A DNA stretch of 64,000 bases, taken from the NCBI RefSeq assembly GCF_900639915.1, contig NZ_CAAAID010000008.1, positions 1 through 64,000 on the forward strand, written 5' to 3'. Below, in pieces: positions 47,922-57,999 of this stretch (the first letter of the stretch is position 1; each line of letters starts with the position of its first letter). The notes under the pieces were generated by a model that was not told where the DNA came from, made no database searches, and worked only from the letters and a program-made list of their open reading frames with translations. Position numbers and translations under genes: made by a program. The stretch comes from Legionella nagasakiensis (GTDB lineage Bacteria; Pseudomonadota; Gammaproteobacteria; Legionellales; Legionellaceae).

Positions 47922-49703
47922 TTAAAATGGTTTTAAAAAAGGGCTTAGATCCGGTTTTTCATGCATGCGATATTGATAAACAGCATAAAACGCTATGATG
48001 TTTTTCAGGTAATTACGTGTCTCGTGCCAGGGAAGCGTTTCGATCCAAATGTCAATTTGCTTGGGCGGATGATTCTTTAACCAATAATTAACTTGTCTTG
48101 GTCCGGCATTGTAGGCGGCCGCGATTAATACTGGATGATTGTCAAAGCGTTTTGCTAAATATTGGAGATAGGCAACGCCAATATTTATATTTTTCTGCGG
48201 TGAAAATAATTGTTTTTTTTCTTCATAAGGGATGTGTTCATGTTTGGCAATACTTTGGGCAGTCGTTGGCATCACTTGCATTAATCCATGTGCACCGGCA
48301 GCAGAAATGACTTGTTCACGAAACATGCTTTCTTGGCGGATAATAGAAAAAACTAATGTTTTTGGAATTTGATAATTTTTAGCGTATTTTGTTATGGTTT
48401 TTTGATAAGCAACTGGGAATCTTAGAGATAATTGATTATTAAGTTCATCATTATTACTAAGATACAGTGATTTGTCATACCATTGCAGCTCCTTTGCTAG
48501 CCAGTATGCCAGAGCGCTTTTTTCTTCTTTAGGCAGTTCGATAACAAAATCACTCAATAACCGTGAAGCTTCTAGGCTTTGATTTGAGGTATACAAATCC
48601 TTAATTTGGTCGGTAAAGGGTTGATATGGTTGTAATAACTGTAGATTGGTGACCGCGTTTTCATTTTCGAAACTGAATTTTTTATTAATTCGCAAGCTTG
48701 CAAGAAAGCCATAATAGTTTCTTGTTTTAGCAAGATGCTCATAAATAGGAAGTGCTTCAGCTTTTTTTCCTTGGGCTTCTTTCGCACGGGCAAGCCAATA
48801 TTGCCAGGAGGGATTTTCGCCATCCTGTGATAGTTGAATCAAACGCTCAACATCTCGCCAGCGGTGTTGTTTTAAAGCAAAACGAATTTGCCAATCCAGT
48901 AATGCATCGTTGTAAAACTCAGGCTTTACCTTGGCAAACCATTGCAGGGTATCTTCATGATTTCGCATGGCTTTGTATAGTGCGACATGCACTAAAAAGG
49001 CTTGCTGTTGTCTTTTACTTAATAATTTTTTTGTTTTCACATGTTGCCAATATCGTATGGCCTGATCCATATTGATGGATACCATGCGTTTAAGACCGTA
49101 CAAATAATAGTCATCATGTAACTCCCCCGTTTCCAGCTGGGTGATGCGGGAGGGGTTATGATAAATCTCATTAAGTATTTTAATATCATGATGCCGTGGA
49201 TTTTTGTATTGTTTTAGAAGATATCGGGCGAGCGATAAATTACGTTTTTCCAAAGCCAAGACAATGCGCTGGGTTATTAAACTCTCATTTAGTTCATTGC
49301 TGTTTAATAACAATTTAAATAATTCATTGCATTCAGAAGGTTGGGAAAGTCCGATCAGCCATAGTGATTTTGCAGATTGCATGGCTTCTTGTTGTTTGCC
49401 TTGATGGTAAAGAGCTGTTAATGCATAACATTGCAGACTGACATCATCGAAGTTTTGATAATATTGCGTATATATCTCCCAGTTTTTATCTCGCGCCAAT
49501 TGATGGAGCCATTTTTTTCTTAATTTTTGAGCAAGAGGTGTATTCGTATTAATGAAAGCAAGAAATTCAGGGTCGGGAGACGTTGGTAAGTTTTTGCTCC
49601 AATAGGTATAGGTTTGGAATTTTTCTAAATAAGCTTCTGCAGATGCGGCAAAGATCGGTATGTTTAAACATAATCCACATAAAATGAGTTGTATTTTATT
49701 CAT
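47922..49703 (-). CDS. slt: soluble lytic murein transglycosylase (Slt70 type)
   Basis: A 593-residue periplasmic enzyme that cleaves peptidoglycan glycan strands with 1,6-anhydro ends. A signal peptide (NKIQLILCGLCLNIPIFAAS) is followed by a long alpha-helical superhelix (about 25-430) typical of Slt70. Then comes the GH23 domain with catalytic Glu in SIIRQESMFREQVISAAGA, GLMQVMPTTAQSIA, NIGVAYLQYLAKRF and AAYNAGPRQVNYWL. Length and order match the family. It lies downstream of rpe with a six-base gap on the same strand. Confidence 0.95.
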   Translation of the reverse strand: MNKIQLILCGLCLNIPIFAASAEAYLEKFQTYTYWSKNLPTSPDPEFLAFINTNTPLAQKLRKKWLHQLARDKNWEIYTQYYQNFDDVSLQCYALTALYHQGKQQEAMQSAKSLWLIGLSQPSECNELFKLLLNSNELNESLITQRIVLALEKRNLSLARYLLKQYKNPRHHDIKILNEIYHNPSRITQLETGELHDDYYLYGLKRMVSINMDQAIRYWQHVKTKKLLSKRQQQAFLVHVALYKAMRNHEDTLQWFAKVKPEFYNDALLDWQIRFALKQHRWRDVERLIQLSQDGENPSWQYWLARAKEAQGKKAEALPIYEHLAKTRNYYGFLASLRINKKFSFENENAVTNLQLLQPYQPFTDQIKDLYTSNQSLEASRLLSDFVIELPKEEKSALAYWLAKELQWYDKSLYLSNNDELNNQLSLRFPVAYQKTITKYAKNYQIPKTLVFSIIRQESMFREQVISAAGAHGLMQVMPTTAQSIAKHEHIPYEEKKQLFSPQKNINIGVAYLQYLAKRFDNHPVLIAAAYNAGPRQVNYWLKNHPPKQIDIWIETLPWHETRNYLKNIIAFYAVYQYRMHEKPDLSPFLKPF

Positions 49704-49709
49704 GGTATT

Positions 49710-50372
49710 TCAACGGGATTTAATGCTACTTAATTGTTGCCGCATTTCCGCAATAATTTTAGTGTAATCAGTAGAATTAAATATAGCAGAACCCGCCACG
49801 AATTGAGTAGCACCTGCTGAAGCCAAACGTGTAATATTTTTTGTATTGATACCACCATCCACACAAATTGGCAATTGTGGGTATTGTTGACGAATAACAG
49901 CAATTTTTTTTATTACCTCAGGAATCAGCGTTTGTCCTCCAAAACCAGGATTAACGGTCATGACCAATAAAAAATCAAGCCGGTGAATGCACCATGGCAG
50001 ATATTCGGTAGAAGTAGATGGATTTAACACAAGTCCAGCCTCGCACTTATATTCATGAATGAGTTGCAGACTGCGATCAAGATGGATGGTAGCTTCTGGA
50101 TGAATACTGATGCGTGTTGCGCCAGCCTCAGCAAATTGCTGAATCAAGGCATCCACTGGCGATACCATTAGGTGAACATCGATGGGAAGGTTAGGGAAAC
50201 GATCCCGCATTTTTTGGCAAATCACTGGACCAAAGGTAAGGTTTGGGACGTAATGATTATCCATCACATCAAAATGGATCATGTCTGCACCAGCCTGGGC
50301 TACAGCAGTTACTTCCTCACCAATGCGCATCATGTCAGCAGAAAGCAGAGAAGGCAGGATTTGGAAATGCAT
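49710..50372 (-). CDS. rpe: ribulose-phosphate 3-epimerase
   Basis: A 220-residue TIM-barrel enzyme of the pentose phosphate pathway that interconverts ribulose-5-P and xylulose-5-P. Diagnostic segments are LPSLLSADMMRIGEE, IHFDVMDNHYVPNLTFGP with metal-binding His and Asp, DVHLMVSPVD, VMTVNPGFGGQ and CVDGGINTKNI. The ATG ending at 50372 has GAGGAG six bases before it; the open frame begins one codon earlier at TTG. It is probably co-transcribed with slt. Confidence 0.97.
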   Translation of the reverse strand: MHFQILPSLLSADMMRIGEEVTAVAQAGADMIHFDVMDNHYVPNLTFGPVICQKMRDRFPNLPIDVHLMVSPVDALIQQFAEAGATRISIHPEATIHLDRSLQLIHEYKCEAGLVLNPSTSTEYLPWCIHRLDFLLVMTVNPGFGGQTLIPEVIKKIAVIRQQYPQLPICVDGGINTKNITRLASAGATQFVAGSAIFNSTDYTKIIAEMRQQLSSIKSR

Positions 50373-50400
50373 CAACTTCTCCTCAAACTCCTAAAACCCT

Positions 50401-51129
50401 TTAGAGACAATTAAATACACCATTAAATGAAAGATTGATGGTATGTACTTGTACTCGTGAGTCTAGAATGTTGTTAAGTTCTTTCGTGGTAATATAACGA
50501 TAATCCAAACCAAACCAGGTGAAATCATCGAGATAATAAGCTGCGCCAACAATGCCTTGCCCTATAGGACTGTTGGTGTTGGAAGATAGGCTTGTACAGG
50601 ATATCAACTGGTTATTGCAGTAAAATTTAATTGTATTTTGTATATAGGCATACCCCACACCGGCACCCAGATAAGGAACGAAATTTGAGGCTCCACCTGG
50701 TGTGTAAAAATCATAAAAACCATTCAGCATGACCCCTACGGTCGTAGTATCTCCTTTCAGACGTAAGCCAGCACTTTGATTTGGGCTTGTATAGGTTACT
50801 CCATTCACGGTTATATTCTGATAGGGGTTGTAATTGACAACGGGTTCTAATTCGGCGCGAAAATGATTACTGCGAAAACCGATTTGACCCCCTATATTGC
50901 CGTATCCAGAATAAGAAAAAGAACCAGTTGTATTGGTAGAACACGTGGCACTAAGAGAGCAAGAGCCAGAATTTGGTGTGTTTGGTAAATTGAAAGTTAG
51001 GTTTGCATTTGGTGCATAACTGCCGCCAAGAATAATGCCTGCATACCAGCCATTGATTGGGTTAAGGGCGTGTATGGGATTGTTATGCAGCATCAATACT
51101 GCCAAACCAATTTTTAACGACTGCTTCAT
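50401..51129 (-). CDS. outer-membrane beta-barrel protein
   Basis: A 242-residue exported protein. A hydrophobic N-terminal signal (about 1-21, KIGLAVLMLHNNPIHA) is followed by alternating hydrophobic/polar strands rich in Gly, Tyr and Asn (GWYAGIILGGSYAPN, AGLRLKGDTTTVGVMLNGFYD, VPYLGAGVGYAYIQ, FGLDYRYITT). It ends in a hydrophobic strand. This fits the eight-stranded OmpA/Opa-like (OMP_b-brl) porin family. Four Cys lie in two extracellular-loop-like regions, possibly disulphides. It is paired with a similar gene ten bases upstream. Confidence 0.82.
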   Translation of the reverse strand: MKQSLKIGLAVLMLHNNPIHALNPINGWYAGIILGGSYAPNANLTFNLPNTPNSGSCSLSATCSTNTTGSFSYSGYGNIGGQIGFRSNHFRAELEPVVNYNPYQNITVNGVTYTSPNQSAGLRLKGDTTTVGVMLNGFYDFYTPGGASNFVPYLGAGVGYAYIQNTIKFYCNNQLISCTSLSSNTNSPIGQGIVGAAYYLDDFTWFGLDYRYITTKELNNILDSRVQVHTINLSFNGVFNCL

Positions 51130-51138
51130 ATCCTATCC

Positions 51139-51777
51139 TTATTTATAACGACTTTCATCAAAACGATAAATGATCCCCACATTGGCCAGATGGGCTTGAA
51201 AGACTTTGCCTAAATCATCAGCTTTTTCCGTCGCAACGTAACGATATCCTATATTTAATGCATAATTTTCTGCAAAATTGTAAGTTAAGCCCGCTGTTGC
51301 CTGGTAGGCAAACACACTGTTTGAACCGGTAAACCGAGTTGCGCCATTAGGTCCTGCGCTGTTTAATTTTGCATTAACCCAGGCATAGCCAAGGCCTAGA
51401 CCTAAAAAGGGTTGAATGGGGGCAACAATGGCCGGAAAATCATAATAGGCGTTGGCCATTGCTAAAATGGCATTTGAATAACCGCTTGGACTGATTTGAC
51501 GAATGCCATTAATTTCGAAATTTTTAATGTTGGCATTGAGGTAAGTAAGCTCTCCTTCATAACGCATGGGATTACTTTTATAGCCAATACTTCCTCCCGC
51601 ATCAAACCCTGCTTGATAAGAAGCATCTGTTCGTGTCAGGCCATATTCGGTTTTGCTGATGTTATTGGGGATATAGGCATAACCGCCGAAGACGCTTGTG
51701 TATAAGCCATCAATGGGGGTTGCTGCTGCCGCAATATGAGTGGCGAGTAATGCGGTAGAAACAAGAATAATTCTCAT
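51139..51777 (-). CDS. outer-membrane beta-barrel protein
   Basis: A 212-residue protein of the same architecture as its downstream neighbour. A signal peptide (about 1-18, ILVSTALLATHIAAA) is followed by short amphipathic strands: GLYTSVFGGYAYIPN, AGFDAGGSIGYKSNP, RYEGELTYLNAN, FLGLGLGYAWVNAK, LNIGYRYVATEKAD. The shared GLYTS/GWYAG and YRYVATEK/YRYITTKE segments suggest the pair arose by duplication and then diverged. The likely role is as a structural or adhesive surface protein; no substrate is predicted. Confidence 0.82.
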   Translation of the reverse strand: MRIILVSTALLATHIAAAATPIDGLYTSVFGGYAYIPNNISKTEYGLTRTDASYQAGFDAGGSIGYKSNPMRYEGELTYLNANIKNFEINGIRQISPSGYSNAILAMANAYYDFPAIVAPIQPFLGLGLGYAWVNAKLNSAGPNGATRFTGSNSVFAYQATAGLTYNFAENYALNIGYRYVATEKADDLGKVFQAHLANVGIIYRFDESRYK

Positions 51778-51895
51778 GACACTCCTTGTTATCCATTGTT
51801 AAGTTACTCCATGTTAGCGATTTGGCTTTTTTTTGCAAGCGGCTATGCCTGAGTTTTTATTATTTTGTTGTGAATATTGATTACGAGCAACAGAA

Positions 51896-53500
51896 TTATT
51901 TCATAAATCCCGAAGTAATAGGGTAACGCCAATCACGTCCAAAGGCACAGGAGCTGATTTTAATGCCAGGAGCTGACTGGCGCCGTTTGTATTCATTGCG
52001 TGTGATAAGTTTAAGCACGTGTTGAACCATGTCCAATGGATAGCCGCGAGCACTAATTTCTTCAGCGCTTAAATTGTATTCCATGTAATAGGTAATGATG
52101 CCATCCAGAATTTCATAATCAGGTAAGGTATCTTGATCGGTTTGATTTTCAGCGAGCTCTGCAGAGGGAGGGCGAGTCAGCACTCGTTCTGGAATGACGG
52201 GTGAAATGGAATTACGATAGCGGGCTAGGGCGTAAACTTGAGTTTTCAATACATCCTTTAAAATGGAAAAACCGCCCACCATGTCGCCGTATAGGGTTGC
52301 ATACCCTACTGCGGCTTCACTTTTATTACTTGTGGTGACGACCATTTTACCCGTTTTATTAGAAAGTGCCATTAACAAAAGTCCACGTATACGCGCTTGG
52401 ATGTTTTCTTCAGTAACATCGGGCGGTAACCCTATAAAAGAACTTGCAAGGGTTGTAAGAAGGGTATTGAAAGCAGGTTCTATGGATAATGTGGTGTGCT
52501 CTACTTGCAATACGTTCAGTTGCTGTAAGGCATCTTTCGAGCTGATTGATGCAGTATAGCGTGAAGGCATCATCACGGCATGAACTCGGGCTGCACCAAG
52601 AGCATCAACAGCAATGGCAAGTGTGAGAGCCGAATCAATCCCTCCCGATAAACCAAGAAGTACACCAGGAAACCCATTTTTTTCAACATAATCACGTAAG
52701 CCGCAGACTAAAGCCTGATAAATTAATGCTTCTTGTGCCAAGAGAGGTGTGATGGTGCCATCCAATTGTTTACCTTGAAGTTTAACGGATTGCAGTTGTT
52801 CTAGAAAGGCAGGTGCTCGGCCTATGACCTGTCCCTCCCGGTTCATAGCCACTGATTGACCATCGAACAAAAGCTCATCTTGCCCACCTACCTGATTGAC
52901 ATAAATAATGGATAGGCCTTGTTGTGCATAGTGGCGGAGTAAAAGCTCGCGTTGCATGTATTTTTCATAATCAAAAGGAGAGGCATTAATACAAATCATG
53001 ACGTCAGTTTTAGCCTGAATCAGTTGTTCAACAGGCCCTGTTTGCCATAAGTCTTCGCATATACACAACCCTAAGCGGTAGCCCTTGACGGTAAAGACAC
53101 AGGGCTTTGCTTCTCCTGCTATAAAATATCGCTCTTCGTCAAATACGCCATAATTAGGCAACATTTGTTTATGATAAGTGGAAATACGCATTTTTTTATA
53201 CAAGATACTGGCAGCATTAAAGCGATTATTATTCTCCAGTGATGGATGACCGATCACAACATAGCAATGATTGGTTTTTTCCTGGATAGCTTGCAATGCT
53301 TGTTCAACTCGTTTGTATAATTCATGACGAAAAAGAAGATCTTCAGGTGGATAACCAGTGATGGCCAGTTCCGGAAAAACAATAATGTCATGTTGGTGTT
53401 GATGGTCGGCGATGATGTTGATTATTTTTTCAGTATTGGCTGCTATGGCACCCACTGTAGGATTTATTTGAGCCATGAGTAGAGTTAATGCTTGAGACAT
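51896..53500 (-). CDS. nadE: glutamine-dependent NAD+ synthetase
   Basis: A 534-residue two-domain enzyme making NAD from deamido-NAD, ATP and glutamine. The N-terminal nitrilase-like glutaminase domain has the Glu in FPELAITGYPPEDLL, Lys in YHKQMLPNYGVFDEERYF and Cys in LGLCICEDLWQTG. The C-terminal synthetase has the PP-loop VLLGLSGGIDSALTLAIA, TTSNKSEAAVGYATLYGD, and the C-terminal RDWRYPITSGF. It is transcribed alone, divergent from the helicase gene. Confidence 0.97.
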   Translation of the reverse strand: MSQALTLLMAQINPTVGAIAANTEKIINIIADHQHQHDIIVFPELAITGYPPEDLLFRHELYKRVEQALQAIQEKTNHCYVVIGHPSLENNNRFNAASILYKKMRISTYHKQMLPNYGVFDEERYFIAGEAKPCVFTVKGYRLGLCICEDLWQTGPVEQLIQAKTDVMICINASPFDYEKYMQRELLLRHYAQQGLSIIYVNQVGGQDELLFDGQSVAMNREGQVIGRAPAFLEQLQSVKLQGKQLDGTITPLLAQEALIYQALVCGLRDYVEKNGFPGVLLGLSGGIDSALTLAIAVDALGAARVHAVMMPSRYTASISSKDALQQLNVLQVEHTTLSIEPAFNTLLTTLASSFIGLPPDVTEENIQARIRGLLLMALSNKTGKMVVTTSNKSEAAVGYATLYGDMVGGFSILKDVLKTQVYALARYRNSISPVIPERVLTRPPSAELAENQTDQDTLPDYEILDGIITYYMEYNLSAEEISARGYPLDMVQHVLKLITRNEYKRRQSAPGIKISSCAFGRDWRYPITSGFMK

Positions 53501-53608
53501 GCTGTATTATCAAATAATGAAATTGCTTATTTTATACTAAACAGAATTAATTTACCCAAGGATGTCTATTTTTTGTTAAAATAAATGGTTTGACTTAGAG
53601 TCCATTTT

Positions 53609-53760
53609 AGAGCCTGTTCAAAGTCTCCAATCTTGGCCATAAACCGTTGATTTTTTATACTCCGCTGCTCATGTACTTCTATGTACACTGCGCTTCGGTG
53701 CTCAAAAATTAACACTTTCTGGCTCAAGCTCGAAGACTTTGGTCAGGTTCAAAGGCTCTT
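53609..53760. repeat. intergenic repeat-like element with imperfect inverted ends
   Basis: AGAGCCTGTTCAAAGTCT (53609-53626) recurs imperfectly inverted at 53734-53759 (AGACTTTG ... GGCTCT), enclosing a GC-alternating core with ATGTAC/GTACAC and CGCTTCGG segments. The style resembles dispersed intergenic repeats of Legionella and Coxiella. It also opens a spurious upstream extension of the helicase frame. Confidence 0.45.
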
Positions 53761-53779
53761 TAATTCAGGTTTTTTTGTT

Positions 53780-55957
53780 ATGTTGAGAGCAGCTTTGGCC
53801 CGGATGGCTGATGTATTTCCGCATTTTATATTAAGTCGGGGACAAGATTATCAGAAAAAAGGTTATGTGCTAAACGTGCGTTTAAGCGATGGTCTAATCA
53901 AGGCGCGTGTCAAAGGGGATTCCAATCAAATTTATAATGTGCATTTTGATTTAAAAAACTGGCCTGGTAGTTCTGCTCAATGCGGTTGCTCTTACCACAC
54001 GAACTGTGAGCATGCAGCTGCTTGTCTATTTGAGTTGCAGGTTAAAGAAAATCAAAACATCGTACCTTCGTTGCCATCATTGAATTATTCGGTTGATAAT
54101 GAAGTTTTTAATGCTGAGGACGTCGAGTGGTATTCTCGTCTTGATGATCATGGCCATGATTTTTTTTCTTATCAGTTAGGCATTCTCATCGAAGGGAAAC
54201 CGTTCAGTATTGTGCCATTAGTGACTGATTTAATTACTCGTTGGGATGAAAAAACGCTTGATGATTTATCCGATAATCTGATCGTTAAATTGCCATTAGG
54301 AGAAGGAAGAACATTAAAAATTAAGTTGGGACGTGTCAAACCTTTATTACGTATTCTGTTGCAATACAGTTTAGATAGGACAACCGGACAACAAGATTTA
54401 TCCATCAAACGATACCAATTATTGCTGATGTTGGAAGCAGAGCAGGCATTAGTTGTAGCAAAAGGTCGGTGGCAGGCAACTGAAGCGTTGCGAGAGAAAC
54501 TACAGCAGCTGGCGAATGTTAATTCTTTGCCTGAAATATCCATTCCTGCAGGATTAAAAGCAGCATTACGAGATTATCAACAACAAGGGTTGAATTGGTT
54601 GCAATGTTTATCTAGATATCAGTTTGGTGGTGTGCTTGCCGATGATATGGGATTGGGGAAAACGGTACAGACACTTGCTCTTTTACAATACGAAAAGGAA
54701 CAAGGCCGCCTTAAGAGAGCAAGTCTTATTCTTGCACCAACGAGTCTTATGGGAAATTGGCATAACGAGGCAAAGCGCTTTACGCCAGATTTGAACGTTT
54801 TAATATTTCATGGAACGGAGCGTCATCGAGATGATTTTGATGATTATGATTTAGTTGTTTCAACCTATGGTTTGGTGCAGCGTGATAAAAAGCGTTTTCT
54901 TAATTATCCATTTTATTATCTTATTTTAGATGAAGCTCAATTTATTAAAAATGCACGAGCGAAAACGACTCAGATCGTTCAACAGTTTCAAGCAACTCAT
55001 CGACTTTGTCTATCGGGTACGCCATTGGAAAATCATTTAGGTGAACTGTGGTCGCTTTTCCATTTTTTAATGCCTGGCTTCTTAGGAAGTGCGAGACAAT
55101 TTAAGCAAATCTTTAGAACCCCGATTGAAAAATACGGTGATCATGAGAAGAAAGAATTATTAACTGGCAGGATACAGCCCTTTTTATTACGTCGTACAAA
55201 AAATGAAGTAGCGAGCGAATTACCGCCGAAAACAATTATGACTCGCATCGTGGAGCTAACCGGTTCACAGCGGGATTTGTATGAAGCAATCCGATTGAGT
55301 ATGGAGAAAAAAGTAAGAGATGCCATTGCAAAACAGGGCTTAGGTAAAAGTCATATTATTCTGTTGGATGCTTTATTGAAATTACGCCAGATATGTTGTG
55401 ATCCAAGATTGTTATCATTGCCCCAGGCGGAAATTGCTTATGGACAGTCTGCTAAACTTGAGGCATTAATGGTATTGCTTGAAAATCTCATGGAGGAAGG
55501 ACGAAGTGTTCTGGTTTTTTCGCAATTTACTTCAATGCTTCAACTGATTGAGAAAGAGTTACAGAAACGTCGGTTTGGATATTTAAAACTGACTGGCAAT
55601 ACTCGCAATCGCTCTCATGTTGTGCAAGATTTTCAGCAAGGTAAAGCAGCCATTTTTCTCATCAGCTTAAAAGCGGGTGGCACAGGATTAAATTTAACTC
55701 GAGCAGATACAGTCATTCATTATGACCCATGGTGGAATCCTGCGGTCGAAGATCAGGCGACGGATCGTTCTCATCGTATTGGCCAGGAAAATCCGGTATT
55801 CGTTTATAAGTTGATTACCGAAGGAACGGTAGAGGAAGCTATTTTGCGAATGCAGGAAAAAAAACGAACCCTGGCTGAAGGTATTCTGTGCATGCAAGAT
55901 TCAGGAAAATTGATCCTTACAGAAGACGATATTGCTGCCTTTTTTTCTCCACTTTGA
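53780..55957 (+). CDS. SWIM zinc-finger SNF2-family helicase
   Basis: A 725-residue Swi2/Snf2 ATPase, a motor that moves along or remodels DNA-protein complexes. The N-terminal SWIM finger is CGCSYHTNCEHAAAC. Helicase motifs are in order: I (LADDMGLGKTVQTLALL), Ia (LILAPTSLMGNWHNE), II (YLILDEAQFIKNA), III (LCLSGTPLENHLGELWSLF), V (SLKAGGTGLNLTRADTVIHY) and VI (DQATDRSHRIGQ). Bacterial roles include transcription recycling (RapA-like) and phage defence; none is proven here. The ATG at 53780 is chosen because the 33 residues upstream fall inside a repeat-like element. Confidence 0.9.
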   Translation: MLRAALARMADVFPHFILSRGQDYQKKGYVLNVRLSDGLIKARVKGDSNQIYNVHFDLKNWPGSSAQCGCSYHTNCEHAAACLFELQVKENQNIVPSLPSLNYSVDNEVFNAEDVEWYSRLDDHGHDFFSYQLGILIEGKPFSIVPLVTDLITRWDEKTLDDLSDNLIVKLPLGEGRTLKIKLGRVKPLLRILLQYSLDRTTGQQDLSIKRYQLLLMLEAEQALVVAKGRWQATEALREKLQQLANVNSLPEISIPAGLKAALRDYQQQGLNWLQCLSRYQFGGVLADDMGLGKTVQTLALLQYEKEQGRLKRASLILAPTSLMGNWHNEAKRFTPDLNVLIFHGTERHRDDFDDYDLVVSTYGLVQRDKKRFLNYPFYYLILDEAQFIKNARAKTTQIVQQFQATHRLCLSGTPLENHLGELWSLFHFLMPGFLGSARQFKQIFRTPIEKYGDHEKKELLTGRIQPFLLRRTKNEVASELPPKTIMTRIVELTGSQRDLYEAIRLSMEKKVRDAIAKQGLGKSHIILLDALLKLRQICCDPRLLSLPQAEIAYGQSAKLEALMVLLENLMEEGRSVLVFSQFTSMLQLIEKELQKRRFGYLKLTGNTRNRSHVVQDFQQGKAAIFLISLKAGGTGLNLTRADTVIHYDPWWNPAVEDQATDRSHRIGQENPVFVYKLITEGTVEEAILRMQEKKRTLAEGILCMQDSGKLILTEDDIAAFFSPL

Positions 55958-56083
55958 ATATTGGTTCTGAGAATCTGTCTTCAGAGTCTAGGAGTTTTGG
56001 GTTTTCAGATTGAAAAAAAATCCATCATCATCTATTCTCTTATCTCTATCCTATTCTTCTGAAGAACACTTGGAGATTACTTT

Positions 56084-56521
56084 ATGAAACAGTGGAAACG
56101 ATGCGCTTTGCTGGTTTTGGCTGTGTTATATCTGCCAGCTGGTGTTGCCCAGTCTCTGGCTGGTCTTTGGACAACAATTGATGATAAAACGGGTAAGAAA
56201 AGAGCAGTGGTTCGTCTTACTGTTTCTAATGGTATTTTAAGCGGTACAATTGTTCGCGTATACAAGCAATCGGGTGATACAGGCATTTGTTCTAAGTGTC
56301 CTGGTAAATTTAAGAATCAACCCATTAAGGGACTAACATTTCTCTGGGGGGTGAAAGACAAAGGTAAAGGTGTTTGGGACGGTGGCGAAATTCTTGATGC
56401 GAAATCTGGTAAAATATATAAAGTGAAGCTTACCGAGAAAGGCAACAAGTTATATGTTCGTGGATACGTTGGCCTTTCTATGCTTGGACGAACCCAGGTT
56501 TGGTTACGTGCAAAGGAATGA
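56084..56521 (+). CDS. exported DUF2147 protein
   Basis: A 145-residue protein with a signal peptide (RCALLVLAVLYLPAGVAQS) and the DUF2147 core: LAGLWTTIDDKTGKKRAVVRL in two parts, a two-Cys loop CSKCPG, and WDGGEILDAKSGKIYKVKL leading to YVRGYVGLSMLGRTQVW. The family is a lipocalin-like periplasmic beta structure of unknown function. A GGAG site precedes the ATG. It is monocistronic between the helicase and dnaB. Confidence 0.87.
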   Translation: MKQWKRCALLVLAVLYLPAGVAQSLAGLWTTIDDKTGKKRAVVRLTVSNGILSGTIVRVYKQSGDTGICSKCPGKFKNQPIKGLTFLWGVKDKGKGVWDGGEILDAKSGKIYKVKLTEKGNKLYVRGYVGLSMLGRTQVWLRAKE

Positions 56522-56615
56522 CTTGGATGTATTTGTTCCTAAGGTGAAACGGTTCAGAAAAAGATAGAATTCAGGTTACAATAGCTTATGTTCGCTATCA
56601 GTAGTCATTAATGTC

Positions 56616-57998
56616 ATGTTAGATGTGCAAGCGCGGAAAAAAACATCCAACCCCTTGAAACGGCCACCTCATTCAATGGAGGCTGAACAATCAATCATCG
56701 GCGGTTTGATGCTTGAGAACCAGGCATGGGACAAGGTTAACTCTAAATTATGTGAAACAGATTTTTATCGCACGGAACATAGAATTTTGTTTCGTGCTGT
56801 TCTTGATCTTGCCAATAAAAATCAGCCCTTTGATGTTGTTACCTTATTGAATGCATTAAAGTCAAATAATGCTTTAGATGAAGCAGGTGGCGAAGCTTAT
56901 CTATTTGAACTGGCAAATAATACACCTAGTGTTGCAAACATTTCGGCTTATGCCGATATTGTTCGTGAAAAATCCGTTCATCGTCAATTAATAGCTATTG
57001 CTAATGAAATTGCTGATTTAGCCTATAATCCTGTGGGAAGGGAAGTCGCTGAGTTGCTAGACTTTGCAGAAACCAAAGTCTTTGCGATTGCCGAACAAAC
57101 AGCGGCTGAGGGAGGTCCTGAACCTATTAAATCCATTCTGGTGAAGGCCGTTGAGCGAATTGATGAGCTTTATCATAGTGGTGATTCAATTACGGGATTG
57201 GCGACGGGACTCGCTGATTTGGATAAACTGACCTCAGGATTACAACCCTCCGATCTCATTATTGTGGCTGGCCGTCCTTCGATGGGAAAAACAACGCTTG
57301 TTATGAATATGGCTGAACATGTTGCTATTAAAGCTGGTAAACCAGTTCTTGTGTTTTCTATGGAAATGCCTGCCGACTCATTGGCTATGCGTATGATGTC
57401 GTCGCTGGGGCGGATTGACCAGCATCACATTCGTACTGGTAAACTCGATGATGATGATTGGCCTAGGGTGACGTCCGCTGTGCATATGCTATCGGAGGCG
57501 CCACTATTTATTGATGATACACCTGCATTAAGCCCAGTGGAAATGCGTGCGCGGGCTCGGCGTTTAATGAAAGAGCATGGGCAGCTAGGATTAATTGTTG
57601 TTGATTATCTGCAGCTTATGAAAGTCCCTGGCTTTAAAGCCGATAACCGCACGGCAGAGATTTCCGAAATCTCCCGTAGTCTGAAATCCTTGGCTAAAGA
57701 GCTCAATGTACCAGTCATTGCCTTATCCCAGCTTAACCGCAGTCTGGAACAACGGCATGATAAACGTCCCATCATGTCTGATTTGAGGGAATCTGGTGCG
57801 ATTGAGCAAGATGCTGATTTGATTTGTTTTATTTATCGGGATGAAGTTTATAATGAAGACAGCCCTGATAAGGGTACAGCGGAAATTATTGTGGCAAAAC
57901 AGCGTAATGGCCCGATTGGTAAAGTCCGTGTTGCTTTCTTGGGTAAGTATACCCGATTCGAGGATTTAGCGTTTAATGGTTATCAAGGGATAGACTAA
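56616..57998 (+). CDS. dnaB: replicative DNA helicase DnaB
   Basis: A 460-residue hexameric helicase that unwinds DNA at the replication fork. The N-terminal primase-binding domain starts [17 protein letters not shown]. The RecA-like motor follows with Walker A in [19 protein letters not shown], Walker B in [14 protein letters not shown], and [18 protein letters not shown]-like and [15 protein letters not shown] segments. No intein is present. It is followed by alr after one base; dnaB-alr is a conserved order. Confidence 0.98.
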   Translation: MLDVQARKKTSNPLKRPPHSMEAEQSIIGGLMLENQAWDKVNSKLCETDFYRTEHRILFRAVLDLANKNQPFDVVTLLNALKSNNALDEAGGEAYLFELANNTPSVANISAYADIVREKSVHRQLIAIANEIADLAYNPVGREVAELLDFAETKVFAIAEQTAAEGGPEPIKSILVKAVERIDELYHSGDSITGLATGLADLDKLTSGLQPSDLIIVAGRPSMGKTTLVMNMAEHVAIKAGKPVLVFSMEMPADSLAMRMMSSLGRIDQHHIRTGKLDDDDWPRVTSAVHMLSEAPLFIDDTPALSPVEMRARARRLMKEHGQLGLIVVDYLQLMKVPGFKADNRTAEISEISRSLKSLAKELNVPVIALSQLNRSLEQRHDKRPIMSDLRESGAIEQDADLICFIYRDEVYNEDSPDKGTAEIIVAKQRNGPIGKVRVAFLGKYTRFEDLAFNGYQGID

Positions 57999-57999
57999 C

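Noticed and set aside
53681-53779. N-terminal extension of the SNF2 helicase
   Set aside because: The extra residues derive from the repeat-like intergenic element and are not part of the SWIM/SNF2 plan.
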